Of a DNA stretch of 64,000 nt, positions 38,954-48,867 are shown in pieces. Position 1 is the stretch's first letter; every line of letters starts with the position of its first letter. The stretch lies in NCBI GenBank assembly GCA_018816945.1, contig JAHIVC010000099.1, positions 254,554 through 318,553 on the forward strand, in the 5' to 3' direction. The position numbers and the translations under genes are program-made. The DNA comes from Bacteroidota bacterium (lineage in GTDB: Bacteria > Bacteroidota > Bacteroidia > Bacteroidales > GCA-2711565). A model generated the notes under the pieces. It searched no databases and was not told where the DNA came from. It saw only the letters and a program-made list of their open reading frames with translations.

Positions 38954-39358
38954 TTAGTTGTTTTGATTGAGTTTTGCATCCATGCTTAAAGTGGCGTGAG
39001 GAACACTCCTAAGCCTTTCTTTTGCAATTAATTTTCCGGTAACCCTGCATATTCCATAAGTTTTATTTTCGATACGGATGAGTGCATTTTCAAGATTGTT
39101 GATGAATTTTTCCTGACGACCTGCCATTCGGCTGTTTTCTTCTTTTGACAATACATTATGACCTTCTTCCAATACTTTGAATACGGGAGAGGTATCATTG
39201 GTGCCATTCTCGTTCTTGTTAGTATAAGCTTCCGTAAGCAACTCGAAATCTTTTCTTGCTTTTACCAGTTTTGCCAAAATCAAATCCTTGAATTCCTCTA
39301 ATTCCTCATCAGAATATCTGGTTTTCTTTACGTCGTCCTTTGCTGCTTGCTTTTCCAT
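38954..39358 (-). CDS. TraR/DksA-family regulator
   Basis: About 134 residues from ATG 39358; an upstream in-frame ATG at 39388 would add ten residues. TRYSDEELEEF, a coiled-coil middle and the C-terminal YGICRVTGKLIAKERL segment are characteristic. Only one of the four zinc-finger cysteines remains (Cys in GICRVTG), so it is a degenerate-zinc DksA form. It probably modulates RNA polymerase. It is 39 bp after ileS. Confidence 0.88.
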   Translation of the reverse strand: MEKQAAKDDVKKTRYSDEELEEFKDLILAKLVKARKDFELLTEAYTNKNENGTNDTSPVFKVLEEGHNVLSKEENSRMAGRQEKFINNLENALIRIENKTYGICRVTGKLIAKERLRSVPHATLSMDAKLNQNN

Positions 39359-39397
39359 GGTTTCTATTTTTAAAATGAACTGGGCCATCTCTTTTTG

Positions 39398-42300
39398 TCA
39401 GATTATTTTAACAATTTGTAATTGAGCCTGAATATCGTCTGTAAGTTCGATAGTTATTGCTTTTTCGTTGTTAAGCTGATCAACAAAAGTGAGAGATTCT
39501 GCCAGCGTTTCAGAACAAATATATGAATTATTATGAATAATTGCTTTATCAATTTCATTGTTTTTTACCAGCTCGATTTTAATGCGATCAGTAACCTCAA
39601 ACTTCTGATCTTTTCGATAGTTTTGGATGCGATTTATGAACTCTCTGGCAATCCCTTCTTCTTTAAGTTGGGGGGTGATAGAAATATCTAAAGCCACTGT
39701 TAAGCTATCTAGATTCGTGACAACCCAACCCGGGATATCTTCTGTTAATATCTCTACATCAGTAAGTTCAAGCTCAATCTGCTGACCATCAATATTAAGT
39801 TCGTATTTTTTATCATTCTCAATTCTGGTGATGTCATTTTGTGTCAATTGATTTACTGCATCTGCAATTTGTTTCATCATTTTACCAAATTTCGGGCCCA
39901 GGGTTTTAAAATTGGGCTTTATCTTTTTAACGAGTATTCCTGAAACATCAGTGAGATATTCAATTGCTTTTACATTTATTTCCGATAAAATAAGTTGTTC
40001 AACGGCTTCAATCTGATTTTTGAAATTATCATTTAGAACCGGAATCATAATTTTATTCAGCGGTTGTCGCACACGGATGTTTGTTTTTTTTCGCAAGGAA
40101 AGCGCCATTGAAGATATTTTTTGCGCCAATTGCATGCGTTCTTCCAGATCCTTGTCTATCAGTTGTTCATCAACCAAAATATAATCTGTTATATGAACTG
40201 ATTTTGTTTTCACTTTTCCTGTAACTTCATTTAAATCGTTGAAAAGCCTGTCCATGTAAAATGGCGCAATAGGAGAAGCAATCTGAGCGATGGTTTCCAA
40301 ACAGGTATAAAGCGTTTGATAAGCTGAAATTTTATCTTCTGTGTATGTGCCTTTCCAGAATCTTCTTCGGCAAAGTCGCACATACCAGTTACTTAAATGT
40401 TCGTCAACAAACTCCTGAATGGCACGACCCGCTTTTGTTGGCTCATAGTCATTATAGGCTTCATCAACATTTTTAACTAAAGTGTTTAGTTCGGAAAGTA
40501 TCCAACGATCGATTTCCGGTCTTTCATTCACTGGTATTGGGTCTTCTTTAAAAGAAAAACCATCAATATTTGCATAGAGTGCGAAGAAGGAATAGGTATT
40601 GTAAAGGGTGCCGAAAAACTTTCGGGTAACTTCACTAATTCCATCCAGATCGAACTTCAAATTATCCCATGGTTGGGCATTTGTAATCATATACCAACGT
40701 AAAGCATCAGCACCGTACTTTTCAATAGTTTCAAAAGGTTCGACCGTATTGTTCAAACGCTTCGACATTTTATTGCCGTTTTTGTCAAGAACAAGCCCGT
40801 TCGATACACAGGTTTTAAAAGAAACCGAATCGAACAACATCACCGAAATTGCATGGAGGGTAAAAAACCATCCACGGGTTTGATCTACACCTTCCGCAAT
40901 AAAATCGGCCGGAAAACTTGATTCAAATTCTTCAATATTGTCGAATGGAAAATGAAACTGGGCATAAGGCATTGCTCCAGAATCAAACCAAACATCAATC
41001 AAATCGGGTTCACGAAACATTTTTTGTCCGGACTTGGAAACCAGAAAAATTTCATCAACATACGGACGGTGAAAATCAAAAGTTTGATAATTTTCGTCCG
41101 AAAGATTATCGGGATCAAAATTAGCCAATGGACTTTCGGTCATGAATCCTGCTTGAATTGATTTTTCAATTTCGGCTTTTAATTCTCTGGCCGAACCAAT
41201 GCAAATTTGCTCTGAGAGATCTTCTGTGCTCCAGATTGGCAAAGCAACTCCCCAAAATCGTGAGCGCGATAAATTCCAATCAACCAAATTCTCAAGCCAG
41301 TTACCAAATCGGCCACTACCTGTTGATTTAGGTTTCCAATTAATGGTATTGTTCAACTCAATCATCCGATCTTTAAAATCAGTGGTTTTTATAAACCATG
41401 AATCTAAAGGATAATAAAGGATGGGTTTATCGGTTCTCCAGCAATGAGGATAGGAGTGTTCGTATTTCTCGGTCTTAAAAGCTTTGTTCTCCTGTTTAAG
41501 TTTAACGATGATATCGATATCCACATTGTCTTTTTTATCTGGATCGATTTTTGAATCATATTCGTTCTTAACATATCGTCCGGCAAACTCACCCATCTCT
41601 TCAGTAAATTTACCTTGTTTGTTAACCAATGTAAGCGACCCAATTCCGTTTTCATGGGCAATCTTAAAGTCATCAGCACCAAAACTGGGTGCAATGTGAA
41701 CGATTCCGGTTCCGTCTTCAGTGGTAACGAAATTGCCGTTCAAAACTTTGAAAGCATCTCCATCTATGGGCTGGGCGTAGGGTAATAATTGCTCGTAGTT
41801 AATGCCTTTAAGTTGTTTTCCGGTAAATTCTTCTCCTAATTCAAAAGGAATATTTTTTTGACCATTTTCATATTCGCTGAGCTTCAGTTCTGCACTTTTC
41901 TCAGGAAAAAATTTCCCTACCAGATCTTTTGCAAGGATTACTGTAATTGGCTCGAAGGTATATGGATTATAGGTTTTTACTTTAACGTAATTAATTTTGG
42001 GACCAACAGCCAGAGCTGTGTTTGATGGAAGCGTCCATGGAGTAGTTGTCCATGCAATAAAAAATAAATCGCCATGAGTATCATTGAACAAAAAAGCCGA
42101 TTTTTTATCGTTCTTAACTTTGAACTGGGCTGTTACCGTATTGTCTTTCACCATTCGGTAACAACCGGGCATATTCAATTCGTGTGAACTTAATCCGGTT
42201 CCGGCAGCAGGTGAATACGGCTGAATGGAATAGCCTTTATATAGCAATCCCCTTTTGTGGAGTTTACTTAAAAGGTTCCAAACCGATTCAATGTATTTAT

Positions 42301-42757
42301 TGTCGAAAGTAATGTAAGGATTGTCAAGATCGACCCAATATCCCATCCGTTTGGTCAAATCGTCCCACTTATCTTTATATTTCATGACCTCCTTGCGACA
42401 GGCTTTATTATAATCTTCAACTGAAATTGATTTACCGATGTCTTCTTTCGTAATTCCGAGGGTTTTTTCAGTGGCAATTTCGATGGGTAAACCATGCGTA
42501 TCCCAACCGGCTTTACGTTTAACGTAAAATCCTTTTAAGGTTTTATATCGGCAGAAAATATCTTTAATGGCACGTGCCATCACGTGATGAATTCCGGGCA
42601 ATCCGTTGGCAGAAGGTGGACCTTCATAAAACACGAAAGATTTTTTCCCTTCCCTGTTCTTCAAACTGGCTTCAAAAATGGCCTGATCTTTCCAATACTT
42701 TTCAACCTCAGTTCCGACCTGTGATAAGTTAAGTTTTTCGTATTCCCGGTATTTCAT
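39398..42757 (-). CDS. ileS: Isoleucyl-tRNA synthetase, eukaryote-like class
   Basis: 1119 residues. The catalytic motif region reads PPSANGLPGIHH at 47-58, with GIHH replacing the common HIGH; KMSKR is at 663-667. WDTHGLPIE and the editing domain are present, and the long C-terminal part lacks the bacterial type zinc finger. The YEGPPSANG and RKAGWDTHG signatures place it in IleRS type 2, the class of MupA. It charges tRNA-Ile. First gene of ileS-traR-lspA. Confidence 0.96.
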   Translation of the reverse strand: MKYREYEKLNLSQVGTEVEKYWKDQAIFEASLKNREGKKSFVFYEGPPSANGLPGIHHVMARAIKDIFCRYKTLKGFYVKRKAGWDTHGLPIEIATEKTLGITKEDIGKSISVEDYNKACRKEVMKYKDKWDDLTKRMGYWVDLDNPYITFDNKYIESVWNLLSKLHKRGLLYKGYSIQPYSPAAGTGLSSHELNMPGCYRMVKDNTVTAQFKVKNDKKSAFLFNDTHGDLFFIAWTTTPWTLPSNTALAVGPKINYVKVKTYNPYTFEPITVILAKDLVGKFFPEKSAELKLSEYENGQKNIPFELGEEFTGKQLKGINYEQLLPYAQPIDGDAFKVLNGNFVTTEDGTGIVHIAPSFGADDFKIAHENGIGSLTLVNKQGKFTEEMGEFAGRYVKNEYDSKIDPDKKDNVDIDIIVKLKQENKAFKTEKYEHSYPHCWRTDKPILYYPLDSWFIKTTDFKDRMIELNNTINWKPKSTGSGRFGNWLENLVDWNLSRSRFWGVALPIWSTEDLSEQICIGSARELKAEIEKSIQAGFMTESPLANFDPDNLSDENYQTFDFHRPYVDEIFLVSKSGQKMFREPDLIDVWFDSGAMPYAQFHFPFDNIEEFESSFPADFIAEGVDQTRGWFFTLHAISVMLFDSVSFKTCVSNGLVLDKNGNKMSKRLNNTVEPFETIEKYGADALRWYMITNAQPWDNLKFDLDGISEVTRKFFGTLYNTYSFFALYANIDGFSFKEDPIPVNERPEIDRWILSELNTLVKNVDEAYNDYEPTKAGRAIQEFVDEHLSNWYVRLCRRRFWKGTYTEDKISAYQTLYTCLETIAQIASPIAPFYMDRLFNDLNEVTGKVKTKSVHITDYILVDEQLIDKDLEERMQLAQKISSMALSLRKKTNIRVRQPLNKIMIPVLNDNFKNQIEAVEQLILSEINVKAIEYLTDVSGILVKKIKPNFKTLGPKFGKMMKQIADAVNQLTQNDITRIENDKKYELNIDGQQIELELTDVEILTEDIPGWVVTNLDSLTVALDISITPQLKEEGIAREFINRIQNYRKDQKFEVTDRIKIELVKNNEIDKAIIHNNSYICSETLAESLTFVDQLNNEKAITIELTDDIQAQLQIVKII

Positions 42758-42842
42758 ATTTAATAATTGATTAAACGATCTTTAATCGAACTTTTGTGAG
42801 TTAAAGATTAGTAGTGATTTTATGTAAATTAATAAGTGGGTG

Positions 42843-42850
42843 CAAAGGTA
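42843..42850 (-). promoter_or_regulatory. -7 box of ileS
   Basis: Minus-strand TACCTTTG, with a possible TTTG about 23 bp upstream. The leader is about 80 nt and shows no T-box. Confidence 0.5.
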
Positions 42851-43013
42851 AAAAAAAATGTAAATAATTTAGCCAAAGGTTTTTAATACTAATGAAATTG
42901 ATCTTTATACAGATGACACAGGTTGATTAATATCTCAATGTCTTAAAGTGAAGCAACCATACTACTATTAAAATCATCTTAAAGAATAAAATTAAAACCC
43001 TAATTGGATTAAT

Positions 43014-43412
43014 ATGAAACTAAAATTTAAAAAAATAAATTGGCTGTTAATCGTTTTAATTATTACCCTATCAGCAGGAGGAGGATGTAATAATAAAGAA
43101 CTAAATATCGAATGTGGAGCCGAAGATCCAATAAAAAACCTTCCATGGTTAGCTGCATTAAAAGACAATCTTAATTCTAACACATCAATTTCAGTTGCTG
43201 AGGTTGAATTGTATGTTCAAATGAATGGTCAAAATAATATATATTTCTTTTATATAAGCCAAAGTATTCAGGATGCCTTTGATTTGCCGGCTGGTTTTAT
43301 TTATAATTGCAAGGGTGAAATCCTTTATTCTTGTGGAGGTAATCAGCCCACCGATTCCTGTCAAGATTTCTTTGCAAGCGCAATCTTTGTTAAATCCTTA
43401 TGGAAAAAATAA
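43014..43412 (+). CDS. Small lipoprotein, unknown function
   Basis: 132 residues. The lipobox SAGGGC places Cys at 25. Several further cysteines occur (IECGAE, YNCKGE, SCGGN, DSCQDF), which suggests disulfides. I do not recognise the family with confidence; it resembles small DUF6970-like lipoproteins. The 256-bp upstream region has no clear -7 box. It converges on the GGT gene through a strong terminator. Confidence 0.75.
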   Translation: MKLKFKKINWLLIVLIITLSAGGGCNNKELNIECGAEDPIKNLPWLAALKDNLNSNTSISVAEVELYVQMNGQNNIYFFYISQSIQDAFDLPAGFIYNCKGEILYSCGGNQPTDSCQDFFASAIFVKSLWKK

Positions 43413-43419
43413 TATCAAT

Positions 43420-43454
43420 CAACCCTGCGATGGTTTTAAACCATCGCAGGGTTG
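43420..43454. terminator. Bidirectional terminator
   Basis: CAACCCTGCGATGGTTT paired perfectly over 17 bp with AAACCATCGCAGGGTTG around a single central base, between the convergent lipoprotein and GGT genes. Confidence 0.8.
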
Positions 43455-43460
43455 GGTTAA

Positions 43461-45149
43461 TTAATATCCTGCTGCCTGCCCGTCTTTACGCGATTCGGAA
43501 GCACCGAAATAAACTTTATTTTTTGCATCCCACATAATAGCCTGATAACCTCCGTAACCACCTAAATCCCATTGGATTTTATGGCCCTTCATCAGGAGTT
43601 TTTGAAGTTCTTCCCATCGGATTCCGCTTTCGAGCAATAAAACACCTCCATTGGTCATTTTTTCGCCTGTTGGTTCCGATGAGCCTTCATGTTGTATACG
43701 TGGGGCATCACCCGCTTCCTGTAGATTCATGCCAAAATCAATCAGGTTTACCACGATTTGGGCATGGCCCTGAGGTTGCATGGCACCACCCATCAAACCG
43801 AAACTAATCCATGGTTTTCCATCTTTGGTTATAAAAGCGGGAATGATGGTATGAAAAGGTCGTTTACCGGGTTCGTAAACATTGGCATGGCCTTCTTCCA
43901 GTGAGAACATTTCACCCCGGTCCTGCAAAATAAAACCTAAACCCGGAGGGCAAATACCTGAGCCCATTCCGCGATAATTACTTTGGATTAATGATACCAT
44001 ATTGCCAAATTCGTCGGCAACGGTCATGTAAATCGTGTTTCCTATCTCTAGCTCTCCTGCATTATATGCTTTGGCAGCGATATTAGCGTTGAAGAGTTTG
44101 AGCCTTTCTTTTGCATATTCTTTCGTCAGCAATTTTTCAATTGGTATCTTGTTAAAATCGGGATCGGCATAAAATTTGGCACGATCTTCAAAAGCAAGTT
44201 TTTTAATTTCAGTAAAGAGATGGATGTATTCGGCAGTACCGAAACCCATGGCAGCAATGTCATACTGTTCAAGCATATTCAGCATTTGAAGAGCTGCAGT
44301 ACCTTGTCCGTTAGGAGGCAGTTCCCAAACATCATAACCACGATAATTAACCGAGAGGGGTTCAACCCATTCAGAATAATGTGAGGCCATGTCTTCATAA
44401 GATAAAAAGCCCCCTTGTTCTTTCATAAATTTGTCAATGGTACGGGCAATGCTTCCTTTATAAAATTCGTCCCTGCCTTTATTGGCAATCAATTCGAGGG
44501 TATTTGCCAATGCCGGATTTTTGAAAATTTCTCCTTTTTTAGGTGCCGCTCCATTCGGCATATAAACATCGGCAACGTTTGGAAATTTTTTTAAATTCCG
44601 TGTTCCGGTTTCCATGTAATAAGCAATAAGTTCGGTAACAGGGAACCCTTTTTTAGCATATGTAATTGCAGGTTGTAATATTTCTTTCATGGGCATGGTC
44701 CCAAATTTTTTGTTCATTTCAAACCATCCATCAACTGCCCCGGGAACAGAAACCGGTAAAACTCCGTGAGGGGGAATTGATTTGTAAGCATTCTTTTTAA
44801 AATACTCCAAAGTAAGCGATTTTGGGGATCTTCCACTTCCATTTAAACCATAGAGTTTTTGATCTTTAGCCGACCAAATAATGGCAAAAATATCGCCACC
44901 AACCCCATTTCCTGTAGGTTCAACCAAGCCTAAAACTGCATTTGCAGCAATAGCAGCATCTATGGCATTGCCGCCTTTTTTTAAGATATCGAGGGCAACT
45001 TGTGTGGCAAGCGGTTGACTTGTTGCTGCCATTCCATGCTGAGCTATAATTTCGGAACGGGTTGCAAAATCACGGCCAGTGATCCGATCCTGCGATAATA
45101 CCGGAACTGCCAATAGTACTATAAAAGAGATGACCAGTAAGTTTTTCAT
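43461..45149 (-). CDS. Gamma-glutamyltransferase-family hydrolase (YwrD-like), exported
   Basis: 562 residues, signal peptide ending VLSQD. GGNAIDAAIAAN near residue 55 and the Ntn-hydrolase site NTIYMTVADEFGNMVS, where the Thr after Asn is the expected nucleophile. The TIYMTVAD form and SNYRGMGSG resemble YwrD/GgtB-type rather than glutathione GGT; the second Thr of the TTH motif is replaced. It is 9 bp after the M20 gene, so probably an M20-GGT operon for peptide or acyl-amino-acid hydrolysis. Confidence 0.9.
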   Translation of the reverse strand: MKNLLVISFIVLLAVPVLSQDRITGRDFATRSEIIAQHGMAATSQPLATQVALDILKKGGNAIDAAIAANAVLGLVEPTGNGVGGDIFAIIWSAKDQKLYGLNGSGRSPKSLTLEYFKKNAYKSIPPHGVLPVSVPGAVDGWFEMNKKFGTMPMKEILQPAITYAKKGFPVTELIAYYMETGTRNLKKFPNVADVYMPNGAAPKKGEIFKNPALANTLELIANKGRDEFYKGSIARTIDKFMKEQGGFLSYEDMASHYSEWVEPLSVNYRGYDVWELPPNGQGTAALQMLNMLEQYDIAAMGFGTAEYIHLFTEIKKLAFEDRAKFYADPDFNKIPIEKLLTKEYAKERLKLFNANIAAKAYNAGELEIGNTIYMTVADEFGNMVSLIQSNYRGMGSGICPPGLGFILQDRGEMFSLEEGHANVYEPGKRPFHTIIPAFITKDGKPWISFGLMGGAMQPQGHAQIVVNLIDFGMNLQEAGDAPRIQHEGSSEPTGEKMTNGGVLLLESGIRWEELQKLLMKGHKIQWDLGGYGGYQAIMWDAKNKVYFGASESRKDGQAAGY

Positions 45150-45158
45150 TTTTAAGTT

Positions 45159-46499
45159 TTATTTATTGTTGAATAGGTTGATAACAGATCTGCTCATGGC
45201 TGCAACACCAGTCCTGAAAGTTGGTTCAAAGTCAGGTTTGTAAGCCGAATTATGAAGCCCCGGAAGTGATTTGCCATTATTTTGAGAATCATTATATTGT
45301 TGGCGGTTAACACTTCCCAGCCAAAATAGGGCAATGGGTATTTTTTCTTCAGTCCGTCCATATTTACCAAAATCTTCACCAACGGTGGCAGGATTAACTT
45401 GATAAACATTTTCTTCACCAAGAATTTCCTGCATGGATTTAACAGTACTTAAAACTAATTCAGGATTGTTTGCAACCGGTGGAGTAAATTCTTTTTTTAT
45501 CTCAACCTTGGGCCATTTATCTTCAGGAAGACCTGCCGATATTGCAATCCCCTTAGGGATTCGGTTGATTGCTTCGCATATTTCAGCATATACTTCATCG
45601 GTAAAAAACCGGATTGTAAGCTGCATTTTTACTTCATCAGGGATGATATTATGCTTACTGCCCCCATGAATTGAGCCAACTGTAACAACTGCAGGATTGA
45701 ATGGATTAATTTCCCTGCTTACGACAGTCTGTAAGGCTAATATTGTTCGAGCTGCCAATACAATCGGATCAACAGTTGTGTGTGGCAAGGCACCATGGCC
45801 TCCTACTCCAAAGATGGTTAAATCTACAGAGTTAACCCCGGCGAATATAGGTCCGGGAAAATAACCAATTTCACCGGCAGGAATTTCTGCACTTACATGA
45901 TAACTAAAAGCATAATCTGGTTTAGGAAATTTTTTGAACAAGCCATCATTAATCATCGCAATACTTCCAATACTACCTTCTTCAGCAGGTTGTGCAATTG
46001 CTAATATGGTACCTTTCCATTCATCTTTAAGTTTTACCAGGGTTGCAAGGGCACCTAACCAGGTTGACATGTGCATATCATGGCCGCAGGCGTGCATCAC
46101 AGGTGATTCAATACCTTCAGAATTATTCATCACTACTGAACTTGCATAGGGCAAACCTGTATTTTCTTTGATGGGCAGGGCATCCATATCTGTTCGAAGC
46201 ATGATGGTTTTGCCTTCACCGTTTTTAAAAACCCCGACAACTCCATTTCCGCCAAAATTTGTGGTGACCTCAAACCCCAATTGCTTAAGTTGATAAGCCA
46301 TTTTTTCGGCAGTTTTAAACTCCATTAATGAAAGTTCAGGATTTTGATGTAAATCGATATAAAGTTCATTGATCTTTTGAACTTGTGCTTCAACTGCTTT
46401 GAAAATTTTCTTATTCAACTCAAGGGATTTTGTTTGAGATTGGATCAAAATATTGGCTGAAAAAAGGAGAAATACTGTAATTATAATTGATCGTATCAT
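45159..46499 (-). CDS. Exported M20D amidohydrolase/peptidase
   Basis: 446 residues from ATG 46499 (MIRSIIITVFL), with a signal peptide ending LIQSQ. The frame is open to 46589, but a -7 box at 46521-46528 shows the start is downstream. Metal-site motifs: RTDMDALP (102-109), HACGHDMH at 136-143 (His136, Cys138, His140, His143) and AQPAEEG with Glu173/174. The family removes N-acyl groups or cleaves dipeptides (IAA-amino-acid hydrolase-like). Co-transcribed with the GGT-like gene. Confidence 0.92.
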   Translation of the reverse strand: MIRSIIITVFLLFSANILIQSQTKSLELNKKIFKAVEAQVQKINELYIDLHQNPELSLMEFKTAEKMAYQLKQLGFEVTTNFGGNGVVGVFKNGEGKTIMLRTDMDALPIKENTGLPYASSVVMNNSEGIESPVMHACGHDMHMSTWLGALATLVKLKDEWKGTILAIAQPAEEGSIGSIAMINDGLFKKFPKPDYAFSYHVSAEIPAGEIGYFPGPIFAGVNSVDLTIFGVGGHGALPHTTVDPIVLAARTILALQTVVSREINPFNPAVVTVGSIHGGSKHNIIPDEVKMQLTIRFFTDEVYAEICEAINRIPKGIAISAGLPEDKWPKVEIKKEFTPPVANNPELVLSTVKSMQEILGEENVYQVNPATVGEDFGKYGRTEEKIPIALFWLGSVNRQQYNDSQNNGKSLPGLHNSAYKPDFEPTFRTGVAAMSRSVINLFNNK

Positions 46500-46520
46500 T
46501 TTATGATTTGTTAGTTTAGT

Positions 46521-46528
46521 CAAAGATA
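46521..46528 (-). promoter_or_regulatory. -7 box of the M20-GGT operon
   Basis: Minus-strand TATCTTTG lies about 22 bp before ATG 46499, indicating a leader of about 15 nt. Confidence 0.5.
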
Positions 46529-46698
46529 CACATATAGGTTTGCTAATATAAAAAGTTTTTATATCAGATCGGAATTTGCATATTAACAAATCGACAAGAA
46601 GTCAGATTCATTATAATAAAATAGCTTTTTAGGGTGTGTTTTAAACTTGTAACAAGTTGCATTTTTATTAATTTAGCCAATATATAAAGTTGAATTGA

Positions 46699-48645
46699 TT
46701 GATAAAACCAGAAACCATACAAGAGATTTTTGAAACTGCCAAAATTGATGAAGTTGTTGGTGATTTTGTTTCGTTGAAACGCAGGGGAATAAACCTTATC
46801 GGACTTTGCCCGTTTCATAATGAAAAAACACCCTCGTTTACTGTTTCTCCTGCCAAGGGAATTTATAAATGTTTTGGTTGTGGTAAGGGTGGAAATGCAG
46901 TCAATTTCATCATGGATCATGAGCATTATACTTACCCTGAGGCTTTAAAATATCTGGCTCATAAGTATAATGTCGAAATTGATGAGGAAGAGCGAACACC
47001 TGAAATGCTTCAACAGCATAGCTCGATGGAGGGCTTATTTCATGTTTCGGCCTTCGCCCAGAAATATTTTTCGGAAACACTTAATAATACAGAGGAAGGC
47101 AAAGCAATTGGGCTGTCCTACTTTTTGGAACGGGATTTTACGGAAGAAACCATCCTTAAATTTCAGTTGGGTTATTGTTTGGATAAATTCGATGATTTTT
47201 CAAAAACTGCTTTAAAAGAGGGATACAAAAAAGAACAACTGATCAAGTCGGGTTTAAGCATTGAAAATGATCAAAATATTTTTGACCGCTTTAAAGCGAG
47301 GGTAATTTTCCCAATTCATAATTTAACAGGCAGGGTTGTTGGTTTTGGCGGGCGAATTTTAAGCAGTGAAAAAAGCAAGGCGAAATATATAAATTCGCCC
47401 GAATCGGATATTTACAATAAGAGCAAGGTTTTGTATGGGATTTTTTATGCAAAAAATGCCATTTTAAAGAATGATGATTGCTTGTTGGTTGAAGGCTATA
47501 CCGATGTAATTTCACTGCATCAGGCCGGGATTGAAAATGTGGTTGCTTCATCGGGAACTTCGCTTACGATCGATCAGATTAAACTCATCAAGAGATTCAC
47601 TCCCAACATCACGATTTTATATGATGGAGATGCCGCAGGTTTAAAAGCTTCTTTCCGGGGGATCGACATGATTTTGGAAGCTGGCATGAACGTAAAGATT
47701 GTCCTTTTCCCGGATGGAGAAGATCCGGATTCTTACGCTAGAAATCATTCGAGGGACGATGTTAAAGATTTTATTAAAAAAAATGCTGCTGATTTTATTT
47801 CATTAAAGACCAATTTATTGGTCAGGGAATCGGATAAGGATCCTTTAAAAAAGGCCGCTTTAATTAAAGAAATTGTCCAAACGATTGCCCTGATCCCTGA
47901 TGGGATTTACCGCTCGGTTTATTTAAAAGAGTGCAGCTCGATCATGGATATTGCCGAACAAACATTGGTAAACGAGCTGAATAAACTGCTTCGTAAAAAA
48001 TTTAAAGATCAAAATAAAGAAGAATCTTCTGAAGAGATTCCGCAATATGCGGTTCCTGATCTGAAGGAAAAATACGAGGTTGAGCGATTTGATACACTTA
48101 CTCACGAACGCGAGATTATCCGATTATTGCTTACTTATGCCGATCAGGAAATAATTTTTGACGATATTGATGAAAATGATCGAAAAATTGAGGTCCCGAT
48201 CAAGATTGCCGAATATGTAATCCACGATTTAAAATCGGATGAAATTGGCTTTCATGATGCAGAATTGCAGTTAATTTTTAATGAGTTCGATCGAGCGCTT
48301 GAAAATGGCACCATTTTATCGAGCGAATTTTTCACGCAAAATCCGGATGCAAAGCTATCAAAACTGGCCATTGATTTAATGGCAACACCTTATGAACTAA
48401 GTGATAATTGGTTGCGAAAACGAATCCCGGTTAAGCACGAAAGTGATAATTTGATTAAGCTTATTACCTCCTGTGTTTTATCATTTAAGGCTAAAAAAAT
48501 TGATCAGATGATTTTGGATAATCAGAAGGAACTCAATGAAGTTGTTGACCCAACTGAATTTATGTTGCGACAGCAAAAACATATGAGTTTAAAAACCATC
48601 AGTATTGAAATTAACAAAGAATTGAGCCGGATTATAACAAAGTAA
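46699..48645 (+). CDS. dnaG: DNA primase
   Basis: 648 residues. TTG at 46699 starts the conserved N-terminus IKPETIQEIFE; an in-frame TGA lies just upstream and no ATG fits. Zinc domain CPFHNEKTPSF ... CFGCGKGG, TOPRIM motifs LLVEGYTDV and LYDGDAAG, and a C-terminal helical domain that binds the replicative helicase. It makes replication primers. It stands alone, without rpoD nearby. Confidence 0.96.
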   Translation: MIKPETIQEIFETAKIDEVVGDFVSLKRRGINLIGLCPFHNEKTPSFTVSPAKGIYKCFGCGKGGNAVNFIMDHEHYTYPEALKYLAHKYNVEIDEEERTPEMLQQHSSMEGLFHVSAFAQKYFSETLNNTEEGKAIGLSYFLERDFTEETILKFQLGYCLDKFDDFSKTALKEGYKKEQLIKSGLSIENDQNIFDRFKARVIFPIHNLTGRVVGFGGRILSSEKSKAKYINSPESDIYNKSKVLYGIFYAKNAILKNDDCLLVEGYTDVISLHQAGIENVVASSGTSLTIDQIKLIKRFTPNITILYDGDAAGLKASFRGIDMILEAGMNVKIVLFPDGEDPDSYARNHSRDDVKDFIKKNAADFISLKTNLLVRESDKDPLKKAALIKEIVQTIALIPDGIYRSVYLKECSSIMDIAEQTLVNELNKLLRKKFKDQNKEESSEEIPQYAVPDLKEKYEVERFDTLTHEREIIRLLLTYADQEIIFDDIDENDRKIEVPIKIAEYVIHDLKSDEIGFHDAELQLIFNEFDRALENGTILSSEFFTQNPDAKLSKLAIDLMATPYELSDNWLRKRIPVKHESDNLIKLITSCVLSFKAKKIDQMILDNQKELNEVVDPTEFMLRQQKHMSLKTISIEINKELSRIITK

Positions 48646-48657
48646 ATTAGTGAGACT

Positions 48658-48679
48658 ATGATTTTGAATTCAAAATCAT
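48658..48679. repeat. Perfect 22-bp palindrome
   Basis: ATGATTTTGAA and its complement meet without a loop, 12 bp after dnaG. It may help end transcription or bind a dimeric protein. The rest of 48680-48860 shows no recognisable gene. Confidence 0.6.
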
Positions 48680-48867
48680 TAGCCGAAATTCTGCCAGATG
48701 TTATACCCACCGAAGGAGGGCAGGCTGGAATCCCGAGAACGTGCATTAAGCAGCAGTCGAAATGTAATTGAGGGATCAGAGGGTTATAATTAACTTGCCT
48801 AATAGCAGTCAGGTTCCCGGCATTTTGATGCGGATTATAAAAATAAATTCCATTAAGACATTAGAAA

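Noticed and set aside
46500-46589. Longer N-terminus for the M20 peptidase
   Set aside because: A -7 box at 46521-46528 lies inside the extension and the signal peptide begins at 46499.
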